Shown here: positions 1 through 7,557 of the stretch, piece by piece
How the letters are laid out: each line of letters starts with the position of its first letter
How positions within the stretch are numbered: the stretch's first letter is position 1
NCBI GenBank assembly: GCA_963779515.1
Contig: CAVZYN010000001.1
Coordinates: forward strand, 310,001-374,000
Source of the DNA: CAVZYN01 sp963779515
GTDB taxonomy: Bacteria; Pseudomonadota; Alphaproteobacteria; Rhizobiales; Hyphomicrobiaceae
DNA: 64,000 nt
Direction: 5' to 3'
Program-made: the position numbers and the translations under genes
Notes under the pieces: generated by a model
Seen by the model: only the letters and a program-made list of their open reading frames with translations
Told to the model about the DNA's origin: nothing
Databases searched by the model: none

Positions 1-389
1 CGATGATCCGCCTCGCGACCGGTGACATGTCGGCGGTGCTGGCGGGGGCGAGCCCCTGCGGGCGCACCAATATGCGCATCAAGGGCTGGATGGGCCGCGC
101 CGATCAGACCACCAAGGTGAAAGGCATGTTCGTGCATCCCGAGCAGATCGCGGCGCTGGCAAAGCGCCATCCGGAGCTTGGCCGCGTGCGCCTCGTCGTC
201 GGCCGCACGGGCGAGCAGGACTCCATGACGCTGAAGGCTGAGGTTGGTGCGCATGATGCCGCGCTGCAGAGCAAGATCGCCGAGACGTTGCAGTCGCTCA
301 CCAAGCTCAAGGGCGAGGTTGATCTTGTCGCGCCCGGCACGCTTCCCAACGACGGCAAAGTCATCGCCGACGAACGGACGTATGGGTGA
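1..389 (+). CDS. Phenylacetate-CoA ligase family protein, C-terminal part (5' end outside window)
   Basis: The open frame enters from the left edge and ends at 389. The visible ~128 residues match the C-terminal lid domain of the phenylacetate-CoA ligase (PaaK-like) branch of adenylate-forming enzymes: a GR.NMRIKGWMGRADQTTKVKGMF stretch with the conserved glycine/aspartate and lysine positions, followed by the alpha/beta C-terminal fold that closes over the active site. Family members activate aryl or acyl carboxylates to CoA thioesters through an acyl-AMP intermediate. The ATP-binding P-loop and substrate pocket lie outside the window, so the substrate cannot be given. The methionine at base 3 is internal, not a start. 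Confidence 0.8.
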   Translation, partial: MIRLATGDMSAVLAGASPCGRTNMRIKGWMGRADQTTKVKGMFVHPEQIAALAKRHPELGRVRLVVGRTGEQDSMTLKAEVGAHDAALQSKIAETLQSLTKLKGEVDLVAPGTLPNDGKVIADERTYG

Positions 390-400
390 GTGAGTGCGAA

Positions 401-761
401 TTATTTCTGCTCGTGGATACGCACACGCCCGGGCTCGACGATCCAAAGTTCACGATCAATCGGTCGCGTTTGATGGAGCGCCACGAATTCGGCTATGCGC
501 GCCGAGATCATCGACGGGGACAGGCGTCCTTTACACTCCAAGACGACAATCCCTTGAGTGCCTCGGGTGGAAACGAAGCGTATGGCCAAAATCATGATCC
601 AGCGTGACTAGGACACGACCTTCGTCCTGGCATACCTCATAGAGGCGATCATCGTCCGCCCCGCTCAGCCGCTGTTCGGCCACGGTCATGACATCATGTC
701 CATCATCCGCCAGCAGCTGCTTGCCAAGCGAACCGAGGTTCTCGTCGAGTTTGAAGTTCAT
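401..761 (-). pseudogene. DUF5615 PIN-like toxin of a DUF433/DUF5615 pair, frameshifted
   Basis: The first frame starts at 761 with MNFKLDENLG and reads through LVTLDHDFGHT, the conserved acidic core of the PIN-like DUF5615 family. It then leaves the conserved frame, and the typical C-terminal part (GIVVLEC...ISARIAEFVALH) continues in the neighbouring frame from about 595 down to 401. One extra base near 555-580 accounts for the shift; the repaired protein would be about 120 residues, normal for the family. It overlaps the upstream DUF433 gene by four bases (ATGA), the usual toxin-antitoxin coupling. Either the toxin is inactivated or this is a sequence error. Confidence 0.72.
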
Positions 762-1000
762 TTTGCCGCAGCGGTCGGAACAGGCACGATGCGTTCGCGA
801 GCAACTTCGGCCGCGTAGGCTATCGCCGCACGGATGTCGTCTGGCCGCAGCTCAGGATAGGACGCAAGAATTTGTGCCTCGCTTTCGCCGCTGGCAAGGA
901 AGTCCAGGATGAGCGACACCCAGATTCGGGTGCCCTTGATGCACGGCTTGCCGAAGCAAACTTGTGGGTCGATTGAGATCCTGTCGAGGAGCGTTGGCAT
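758..1000 (-). CDS. DUF433 antitoxin-like protein
   Basis: An 80-residue protein starting MPTLLDRISIDPQVCFGKP. The FGKPCIKGTRI motif and the following residues LASGESEAQILASYPELRPDDIRAAIAYA define the DUF433 family, whose members carry a winged-helix-like fold and act as antitoxins to DUF5615 PIN-like partners. The open frame extends farther upstream to 1210, but those codons are antisense to the M24 gene and have no family similarity, so the start at 1000 is preferred. Its stop overlaps the start of the DUF5615 gene. Translational coupling and autoregulation are inferred from the family. Confidence 0.8.
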   Translation of the reverse strand: MPTLLDRISIDPQVCFGKPCIKGTRIWVSLILDFLASGESEAQILASYPELRPDDIRAAIAYAAEVARERIVPVPTAAAK

Positions 1001-1071
1001 CCCAATAGTGTAGCAGAGCATTTCCCGAGCGCCAATCCAGTGCAAGCTTGTGGGTTGGGCTCCCCATGTAC

Positions 1072-2262
1072 TCAGCCCCCACCCGCCCTGTTCCAGCCGC
1101 GGCCGCCATCGCCGAGGGCTTCGTAGCCGCCGGCGGTGATGAGGATCGTGTCCTCCAGCTTGATGAAGCCGCGCTTGGGGTGCCGCATCGTCGTCTCGAT
1201 GGAGACGCACATGCCGGCTTCCAACGGCCGCTCCATATCGTGGCCGTCATAGGAGAAGCGCGGACTGTTCATGAGCCGCGGCGCCTCATGCGTGACGAGC
1301 CCCATACCGTGTGCCATGAAATCCACGTAGGCTTTGTGCGGCGAGGTCCGCATCAGCTTTTCGGCGTGGTCGCAGATGTCGCCACCGCGTCCACCCGGCT
1401 TGATGAAGCGGCGCACGCCCTGCTGCACCTCCTCGATGAATCCAAGGAGATCGATCTGCTCCTGATCCGGCGTGCCGATGATCCCCATGCGACAGAGGTC
1501 GCCGATGTAGCCCTTGTAGTTGCCGCCACTGTCGAGGGACATGATGTCGCCTACCGCGAGCTTTTGATCCGATGGCGCGCGGTTGATCGAGGTTCCAGCC
1601 GTGACGAGTAGATAATCGAACACGAGATCGCGGCCGACTTCCTCGCGCCGCAGCGCCTCCGTCACCTCGAATTTGGTTTTGCCGGGGACGCAATGCTTGC
1701 GGAATGTTGTGAGCATGGAGTCGACGACGCGCTCGGACGCCGTGCGCAGGTACGTGATCTCCTCTGGCGTTTTGATCGCACGCAGCCGCTCCAGCGGAAA
1801 AACCGCGTCCACGACCGCGACGTGTGCCAGCCCATGGCGAAGCACGCTATCCGCGTCAGCTGGAAGGAAGCCCGATTCGACACCAATGCGGCGGACACCC
1901 GGCCCGAGCGACTTGATGTGATCGACCGCACGGCCCATCGCCTCCTTGCTGCCGACGGCGCCGAGGTCGAGTTTCGCCGGCCAGAACCGGTTGAGCTCCT
2001 TCTCGAAGTTCTCGAGCGCGACACCAACATAGGCGGCGTTCTCCGGCTTGCCCTTTTGATAGATGAAGAGCGGCAGGTAACGCGTGATGCCGATCGCGTC
2101 CATCGTGTCGAAAAAGAAGAAGCGATAGCCGCCAAGCAGGTACTGCACGTTGTGCTTCGAGGAGGCGATGACGACGTCGATGCCCGCCTCATCCATCAGC
2201 GCATCGAGCCGCTTGGCATCAAACGGAACGGGTCTGCGAAGCGCGCTGCTACCATCGGCCAT
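1072..2262 (-). CDS. M24 family metallopeptidase (Xaa-Pro aminopeptidase-like)
   Basis: A 396-residue protein with the two-domain creatinase/prolidase layout: an N-terminal domain containing IDVVIASSKHNVQYL and a C-terminal pita-bread domain. The metal ligands of M24 enzymes are all visible: Asp in SLDSGG, Asp in YIGDLCRMG, His in HGMGLVTHEAPR, Glu in SIETTMRHP and Glu in FIKLEDT. The family hydrolyses X-Pro peptides or creatinine-like substrates using two Mn or Co ions; the exact substrate is not evident. The start at 2262 follows a GGGAGACC ribosome site, so the 63 codons upstream in the same frame are excluded. It lies downstream of the PLP enzyme on the same strand, about 95 bases away. 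Confidence 0.85.
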   Translation of the reverse strand: MADGSSALRRPVPFDAKRLDALMDEAGIDVVIASSKHNVQYLLGGYRFFFFDTMDAIGITRYLPLFIYQKGKPENAAYVGVALENFEKELNRFWPAKLDLGAVGSKEAMGRAVDHIKSLGPGVRRIGVESGFLPADADSVLRHGLAHVAVVDAVFPLERLRAIKTPEEITYLRTASERVVDSMLTTFRKHCVPGKTKFEVTEALRREEVGRDLVFDYLLVTAGTSINRAPSDQKLAVGDIMSLDSGGNYKGYIGDLCRMGIIGTPDQEQIDLLGFIEEVQQGVRRFIKPGGRGGDICDHAEKLMRTSPHKAYVDFMAHGMGLVTHEAPRLMNSPRFSYDGHDMERPLEAGMCVSIETTMRHPKRGFIKLEDTILITAGGYEALGDGGRGWNRAGGG

Positions 2263-2356
2263 GTTGGTCTCCCTCGGTGCCTCCCCACGACTATAGCGTG
2301 AAGCCGCCGGACGGAGCCACGCAAGTCGGCATGCCAGATATCCAAGCGCCCTGTGA

Positions 2357-3640
2357 TCAGGCAGCAGATAGAGCGTGGGTGAGGTCGGCGACGAGATCGT
2401 CCGGGTGCTCGATGCCAATCGACAGGCGAATGGTGGTCTCCAGGACGCCAATGCGGCGGCGGATGTCGGCCGGGATGCCCGAGTGGGTCATGGCGGCGGG
2501 GTGGCTTGCCAACAACTCGGTGCCGCCGAGGCTGACCGCCAGTTTGATGATCTGCAGCGCATTGAGAAACGCGAATGCCTCGGCCTGACCGCCTTTGATG
2601 TCGAACGAGAATGTCGAACCCGGTGCCGTGCACTGGGCCTCGTAGACGCGGCGCTCGGCGGAGCCCTGGGGCAGGAACGGGAGGAAATGCACCTTGGCGA
2701 CCTTGGGATGCTCGCGCAGGAATTCCGCGACCAGACGCGCATTGACGCAGGCGCGCTGCATGCGGATGCCAAGGGTTTCGAGCGAGCGGCCGAGCATCCA
2801 GCACGAATGCGGATCGAGTTGGGTGCCGATGGCGCTGCGCAGCGCTTTGATCGGCTTGGTGATCGCCTTTGAGCCGAGTGCGGCACCCGCGATCAGATCG
2901 GAGTGGCCGCCGACGTATTTGGTCAGAGAGTAGATCGATACGTCTGCGCCGAGTTCCAGCGGGTGCTGGTAGACGGGGCCGAGCAAAGTATTGTCGCAGA
3001 CGATGATCGGGCGATGGCCTTGCGCGGCGCTGATCTCATCGGCGATACGGCGGACGAGGGGGATGTCGACCAGCGTATTGGTTGGGTTGGAGGGTGTCTC
3101 GATCATGATGATCGAGACACGGCCCTTGGCTTGCGCGTCCTTGGCGCCGCGCCGGATAGAGGCCTCGTTGACGCCGTCGGCGAACACGGCATACGAGATG
3201 CCGAAGCCCGCGAGCGTTTTCGCGATCAAGGTCTCAGTGCCGCCGTAGAGGGGCTGGGAATGCAGGATCACGTCGCCGGGCTTGGCATAGGCGAGGATGG
3301 TCGTTGCGATCGCCGACATGCCCGACGAGAACAGGATGCATGCCTCGGCCTTTTCATAGATCGACAGCCTGTCCTCGACGATCTCGCTGTTGGGATGATT
3401 GAAGCGCGAATAGACGAGGCCAGCGCCGGTGCCGGCGGGCGGTTCTTTGCGGCCTGACACATAGTCGAAGAAATCGCGGCCCTCCTCGGCGGATTTGAAC
3501 ACGAACGTCGAGGTCAGGAACACCGGCGGTTTCACGGCGCCTTCCGACAGCGTCGGATCGAACCCGTAACTCAGCATCAGCGTTTCGGGATGCAGCGCAT
3601 GATTGCCGATGTGGGTCTTTGAGGGTTTGGGCGCTGTCAT
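2357..3640 (-). CDS. Cystathionine gamma-synthase family PLP-dependent enzyme
   Basis: A 427-residue fold-type I PLP enzyme of the Cys/Met metabolism family. Visible marks are the YSRFNHPN substrate region, SSGMSAIATT in the cofactor-phosphate pocket, the IETPSNPTN motif, the VCDNT aspartate that binds the pyridine nitrogen, and the Schiff-base lysine in SLTKYVGGHSD. The family includes cystathionine gamma-synthase, cystathionine beta-lyase, methionine gamma-lyase and O-acylhomoserine sulfhydrylase. The sequence resembles a rhizobial clade annotated only at family level, so I do not choose between synthase and lyase. The 160-base leader on its 5' side lacks a recognisable SAM-II riboswitch core. 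Confidence 0.85.
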   Translation of the reverse strand: MTAPKPSKTHIGNHALHPETLMLSYGFDPTLSEGAVKPPVFLTSTFVFKSAEEGRDFFDYVSGRKEPPAGTGAGLVYSRFNHPNSEIVEDRLSIYEKAEACILFSSGMSAIATTILAYAKPGDVILHSQPLYGGTETLIAKTLAGFGISYAVFADGVNEASIRRGAKDAQAKGRVSIIMIETPSNPTNTLVDIPLVRRIADEISAAQGHRPIIVCDNTLLGPVYQHPLELGADVSIYSLTKYVGGHSDLIAGAALGSKAITKPIKALRSAIGTQLDPHSCWMLGRSLETLGIRMQRACVNARLVAEFLREHPKVAKVHFLPFLPQGSAERRVYEAQCTAPGSTFSFDIKGGQAEAFAFLNALQIIKLAVSLGGTELLASHPAAMTHSGIPADIRRRIGVLETTIRLSIGIEHPDDLVADLTHALSAA

Positions 3641-3801
3641 TTGGTCCTCTTAGGGGCTCGTGGGGCGCTCGAACGCCGGGTGACGATGCCACGTTGCGCG
3701 CGGACGCGCACGCTCACCAAGTCGTGATCTAACGGATCGAAACTCGTTACTTCGCGCGACCGTATCTGCGACAATCACGCTCCAACAGACGAGGGACCAT
3801 T

Positions 3802-4203
3802 GTGATCGCCGACCGCCTGAGCCATGTTGCCGTGATGGTTGCCGTTCTCGCGCCCATTGCGGCATCGATCGTCTTTGCGCAACAAGGTCCAGCGCAAGAG
3901 CCAGCGCTGGAGAATGTCGAGCGCTGGGAGCCGCTGAAGAATCCGTTTCCGAGCACGGGCGGCGGCGGGATCATGATTCACGATTACAATCCGGTTGTCA
4001 CCGGCACCAAGTGTGTCACGAACTTCGCGGCCGTGACACCCGATGGGACGAAGTATCTCAACATTGTCGAATTCGATGCGGTCCCGCTCAAGGGCGGTGT
4101 CCTGTGCACCAATGGCGCGTGGCGCGCAGTGGATGGAAGCGCCAACGGCACAACACCGTTTCGCGTGTTCCTGAAGGATGGGGTCGCGCGCGGTTCTCCG
4201 TGA
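3802..4203 (+). CDS. Exported hypothetical protein
   Basis: A 133-residue protein starting with GTG after a GAGGGA ribosome site. The first ~26 residues form a classic signal peptide (hydrophobic stretch VAVMVAVLAPIAASIVFA followed by QQ). The mature part is small and polar and has two cysteines (TGTKCVTNF and GGVLCTNG) that could form a disulfide in the periplasm. I do not recognise a domain. It is transcribed away from the PLP gene and converges on the SDR gene with three bases between the stops. Confidence 0.6.
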   Translation: MIADRLSHVAVMVAVLAPIAASIVFAQQGPAQEPALENVERWEPLKNPFPSTGGGGIMIHDYNPVVTGTKCVTNFAAVTPDGTKYLNIVEFDAVPLKGGVLCTNGAWRAVDGSANGTTPFRVFLKDGVARGSP

Positions 4204-4206
4204 AGA

Positions 4207-4983
4207 CTATCCTGCCAGAAAACCGCCATCGACGGCCAGCGTCACGCCGGTCACGTACGACGCCATGGGCGAAGCGAGGAACAGCACCGGGCCAACGAGT
4301 TCCTCGGGCTCGCCAACACGGCGCATCGGGATCCGCTTCAGGAACGCGCCAAGACTGCCCGGGTCGTTGCGTGTGACCTCGGTCATCGGCGTTGCGATCA
4401 CACCTGGCGCGATCGCATTGACCCGGATGCCGTCGGGCGCGAGTTCGCGGGCCAGCGCCTGTGTGAGCATTTTCACGGCGCCTTTGCTTGGCGCATAGCC
4501 CACTTGCGTGAGGCCGGCGAAAGACGCGATCGACGCCAGGTTGATGATGCTGCCGCGTGTCTGACGCAGAGCGGGGAGCCAAGCATGGACGACATGGAAC
4601 GTGCCATGCACATTGACGTCGAAGACACGATGCCAATGCTCGTGCGCCGCTGGATCGTCGATGCCGGCGCGCGCGATGATGCCGGCATTATTGATGAGAA
4701 TGCTGACCGGTCCGATCTCCCGGCTGACGCGGGCCGCGAGTGCGGTGCAAGCGGCGGCGTCCGTGACGTCGAGCACAAAGGCATCGGCGGTGCCATGCGA
4801 CGCGCGAATGGCGGCGGCGGTCGCGTCGGCCGTATCCACGCGCACGTCCGTCACGATCACGCGCGCGCCGGCGGCGGCGAGCCCAAGTGCGATGGCGCGG
4901 CCATTGCCTTGCCCGGCGCCGGTGACGAGAGCCAGTTGGCCGTTCAGCAGGTCGCGCGAGACGGCAGGCGCTATGACAGTCAT
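4207..4983 (-). CDS. SDR family NAD(P)-dependent oxidoreductase
   Basis: A 258-residue classical short-chain dehydrogenase. It shows the cofactor motif TGAGQGNGRAIA near residue 20, NNAG in the middle, the catalytic Ser in the INLASIAS region and the YAPSKGAVKM motif carrying catalytic Tyr and Lys. The final PG.IATPMTE...YVTGVTLAVDGGF segment is typical of 3-oxoacyl-ACP reductase or gluconate 5-dehydrogenase-like members. Substrate is not determinable. It starts 25 bases downstream of tlpA on the same strand behind a GGAG ribosome site and is probably cotranscribed with it. Confidence 0.86.
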   Translation of the reverse strand: MTVIAPAVSRDLLNGQLALVTGAGQGNGRAIALGLAAAGARVIVTDVRVDTADATAAAIRASHGTADAFVLDVTDAAACTALAARVSREIGPVSILINNAGIIARAGIDDPAAHEHWHRVFDVNVHGTFHVVHAWLPALRQTRGSIINLASIASFAGLTQVGYAPSKGAVKMLTQALARELAPDGIRVNAIAPGVIATPMTEVTRNDPGSLGAFLKRIPMRRVGEPEELVGPVLFLASPMASYVTGVTLAVDGGFLAG

Positions 4984-5008
4984 GGCGATCTCCAGTTCCG
5001 CAAAGCTG

Positions 5009-5647
5009 CTACTTCAGGTGCGCGCGGATCAGCTTCTTGGCGTCGGCGCTGTCCCATTCCGCAGGGCCGATCAGGCGCCCAATCTCGCGGCCTTGGGCGT
5101 CGATTAGGAGCGTGGCCGGAAGCCCTGGTGCTTTCAATTCGACGGCGTTCTTGGCGGTTGGATCGGCGTAGAGGGCGAGCTTGGTCACCTTGATCGAGTC
5201 GAGAAACTTCTTTGCCCCCTCGAGCCCGGTCCGGTCGACACTGAGCGCCACCACCTCGAACGTCTCGGACCCAAGCTCGGCCTGCAACTGGTCGAGGCCT
5301 GGCATCTCCTTGCGGCAAGGGCCACACCACGTGGCCCAGAGGTTCAAGAGTACAACCTTGCCTTTCCAGTCGGCGATCGTGCGGGACTTGCCGGTGCCGT
5401 CGAGGAACGCGATGGGCGGAACGGGCTCGGCGACCTTGGCAAAGACGAACTTCGCCATTTCACCGGTGGCGAGGCCGCTTCCGGACACCGCCGTCGCCGT
5501 TTTCACCGCCGGATCACGTTCGGCGTTGTCAGCAGGGCGCAGCGTCACGTATACCGCGCCAAAGCCCGCCAGTGCTGCCAGGGCCGCCGCCACGAGCGCC
5601 GTTCGCGGGCTTGAGGGCGCCGGTTCCGGGCTGTTCTCGGTTGTCAT
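5009..5647 (-). CDS. tlpA: TlpA-type membrane-anchored thiol:disulfide interchange protein
   Basis: A 212-residue protein with a proline-rich cytoplasmic N terminus, one membrane anchor at about residues 17-36 (ALVAAALAALAGFGAVYVTL) and a periplasmic thioredoxin fold. The redox-active WCGPC lies at residues 107-111, and the cis-proline loop is GLPATLL. TlpA in Bradyrhizobium keeps cytochrome oxidase maturation factors reduced for copper insertion into subunit II; that role here is inferred from family and position. It is divergent from argH across 33 bases, the arrangement known from Bradyrhizobium, so the two promoters must overlap or lie within the coding ends. Confidence 0.88.
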   Translation of the reverse strand: MTTENSPEPAPSSPRTALVAAALAALAGFGAVYVTLRPADNAERDPAVKTATAVSGSGLATGEMAKFVFAKVAEPVPPIAFLDGTGKSRTIADWKGKVVLLNLWATWCGPCRKEMPGLDQLQAELGSETFEVVALSVDRTGLEGAKKFLDSIKVTKLALYADPTAKNAVELKAPGLPATLLIDAQGREIGRLIGPAEWDSADAKKLIRAHLK

Positions 5648-5680
5648 CCTTGCCTCTCATTCGAAATCGGACCCAGCCCC

Positions 5681-7090
5681 ATGACCGACAAATCCGCCAA
5701 CAAGATGTGGGGTGGACGTTTCGAAGTGTCACCCGCGGATCTCATGATTGAGATAAACGCGTCGATCGGCTTCGACAAGGCCATGGCACCGCAAGACATC
5801 CGCGGTTCCAAGGCCCACGCCGAGATGCTGGCCGCGCAGGGGATCATCCCCAAGGGCGATGCCAAAGAGATCCTGAAGGGCCTTGATCAGGTCATGGCAG
5901 AGATCGCGGGCGGCCGCTTTCAATTTTCCGAGAAGCTCGAAGACATCCATATGAACATCGAGAGCCGGCTGGCCGAAATCGTCGGACCTGCGGCCGGACG
6001 GCTGCACACGGCGCGCTCGCGCAACGATCAGGTGGCGCTCGACTTCCGGCTGTACGTGCGCGACGCGCTCGATGGGTTCGACGGCACGCTTGCACGTCTG
6101 CAGCTGGCGCTCGCGAAAAAAGCCGAGGCGCATGCCGACGTCATCATGCCGGGCTTCACGCATCTGCAGCCAGCGCAACCGGTCACGTTCGGTCATCATC
6201 TGTTGGCGTATGTTGAGATGTTCGCGCGCGATCGCAGCCGCTTCCAGGACGCGCGTGCGCGGCTGAACGAATGCCCTCTCGGCGCCGCCGCGCTCGCCGG
6301 CACGTCCTTCCCCATCGATCGGCACATGACAGCGGAGGCACTCGGCTTCGATCGGCCAACCGCGAATTCGCTCGACAGCGTCGCCGATCGCGATTTTGCA
6401 TTGGAGACATTGGCGGCGGCCTCCATTGCCGCAATGCACCTGTCGCGTCTCGCCGAAGAGATCGTCATCTGGATGACGCCGCAGTTCGGCTTCGTGAAGC
6501 TGTCGGATCGCTGGACGACGGGCTCGTCGATCATGCCGCAGAAGCGCAACCCGGATGCAGCCGAACTCTGCCGCGCCAAAGTCGGCCGCATTGCCGGCGC
6601 GTTCCAAGGGCTGTTGATGGTGATGAAGGGGTTGCCGCTCACTTATTCGAAGGACATGCAGGAGGACAAGGAAGCGACGTTCGATGCGCTGCGCGCGTTT
6701 GCCGTGGCGGCGGCCGCCATGACCGGTATGATCGAGGATCTGGAGCCGGTGCCAGCTGCCATGCGTGCCGCCGCAGGCCGGGGCTTTGCGACGGCGACCG
6801 ATCTCGCCGATTGGCTGGTCAGGACGCTGAAAATTCCGTTCCGCGAGGCGCACCACATCACCGGCTCCATCGTTCGGGCCGCGGAAAAGCAGGGGATTGA
6901 TCTCCCGGAAATGGCTTTGGCGCAGATGCAAAGCATTGAGCCGCGTATCACAAAAGACGTGTTTTTGGTGCTTGGCGTCGAGAATTCCGTGAAAAGCCGG
7001 GTCAGTTATGGGGGAACTGCGCCACAGAACGTCCGCAAAATGGCGCGAGGCTGGTTCAAACGGTTGGAAAAGCCGTCGAAGGCGGGTTAG
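5681..7090 (+). CDS. argH: Argininosuccinate lyase
   Basis: A 469-residue enzyme, the usual length for ArgH. It catalyses the last step of arginine synthesis, cleaving argininosuccinate to arginine and fumarate in the cytosol. The fumarase/aspartase superfamily signature GSSIMPQKRNPD is present near residues 280-292 and contains the catalytic serine. The HTARSRNDQVALDFRLY and TSFPIDR segments also fit ArgH. The start ATG at 5681 directly precedes TDKSANKMWGGRFE, the typical ArgH N terminus. Its neighbours tlpA (divergent) and lptM (downstream) match rhizobial synteny. Confidence 0.96.
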   Translation: MTDKSANKMWGGRFEVSPADLMIEINASIGFDKAMAPQDIRGSKAHAEMLAAQGIIPKGDAKEILKGLDQVMAEIAGGRFQFSEKLEDIHMNIESRLAEIVGPAAGRLHTARSRNDQVALDFRLYVRDALDGFDGTLARLQLALAKKAEAHADVIMPGFTHLQPAQPVTFGHHLLAYVEMFARDRSRFQDARARLNECPLGAAALAGTSFPIDRHMTAEALGFDRPTANSLDSVADRDFALETLAAASIAAMHLSRLAEEIVIWMTPQFGFVKLSDRWTTGSSIMPQKRNPDAAELCRAKVGRIAGAFQGLLMVMKGLPLTYSKDMQEDKEATFDALRAFAVAAAAMTGMIEDLEPVPAAMRAAAGRGFATATDLADWLVRTLKIPFREAHHITGSIVRAAEKQGIDLPEMALAQMQSIEPRITKDVFLVLGVENSVKSRVSYGGTAPQNVRKMARGWFKRLEKPSKAG

Positions 7091-7151
7091 AAGCAGCGAT
7101 GGAGGGTGAGCGAGACTTCACCGTCCGGTTGTGTACGAGGTCTGATCTGAG

Positions 7152-7349
7152 ATGGGCATGCTTCCGCGCGGTTTGATCGTCGGCCTCCTCGCGATGAGCG
7201 TGGCAGGGTGCGGCGTGCGCGGATCGCTCGAGCGTCCGGCCGGCGCGCCAGAACCTGTGACGGCCACGGCCGAGTCTGGGCAAGGTAAGAAGCAAGGCGA
7301 AGCCGAGAAGCCGCACAAGGGCTCGATCCTCGACGGTCTGCTGCGCTGA
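7152..7349 (+). CDS. lptM: LptM-like small lipoprotein (YifL family)
   Basis: A 65-residue protein with a lipoprotein signal peptide whose lipobox ends LAMSVAGC, giving a lipidated cysteine at residue 20, followed by GVRGSLERPAGAP, matching the short LptM/YifL family pattern (C-G-x-K/R-G-xL-x-xP). LptM assists oxidative maturation of the LPS translocon LptD in the outer membrane. It sits 60 bases after argH, where rhizobia commonly carry it before lysA. Here the next sequence is the end of a disrupted uma2 gene and an insertion sequence, and no lysA follows. Confidence 0.85.
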   Translation: MGMLPRGLIVGLLAMSVAGCGVRGSLERPAGAPEPVTATAESGQGKKQGEAEKPHKGSILDGLLR

Positions 7350-7476
7350 CGCGCAATCTGTTTCAGGAAAAGCAATCTGCGAGCGCGATTTCGATGCCGG
7401 GCGGATCGAGCCTGAGGACGCCTGAGGTCACGGGCGCATCGGGCGGAACAAGTGCATCGCCGCGACGCTGGTAGGG

Positions 7477-7499
7477 GTAGATCTGTAAGCGCCTCATGA
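7477..7499. repeat. IS66 left boundary: target-site duplication plus terminal inverted repeat
   Basis: Bases 7477-7484 (gtagatct) are one copy of the 8-base target duplication. Bases 7485-7499 (gtaagcgcctcatga) are the left terminal inverted repeat, the exact reverse complement of 9651-9665. Confidence 0.95.
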
Positions 7500-7557
7500 A
7501 CGTCCTGAACGTCACGGATCGCATTTCGCTTGACGGGCGGCGGGTGGGCCAGCGACG

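Noticed and set aside
3641..3801. Possible SAM-II riboswitch in the leader of the cystathionine gamma-synthase family gene
   Set aside because: On the minus strand I find a cacgacttggtgagcg segment but not the conserved GCUAAA and pseudoknot partners of SAM-II, so I do not call it.
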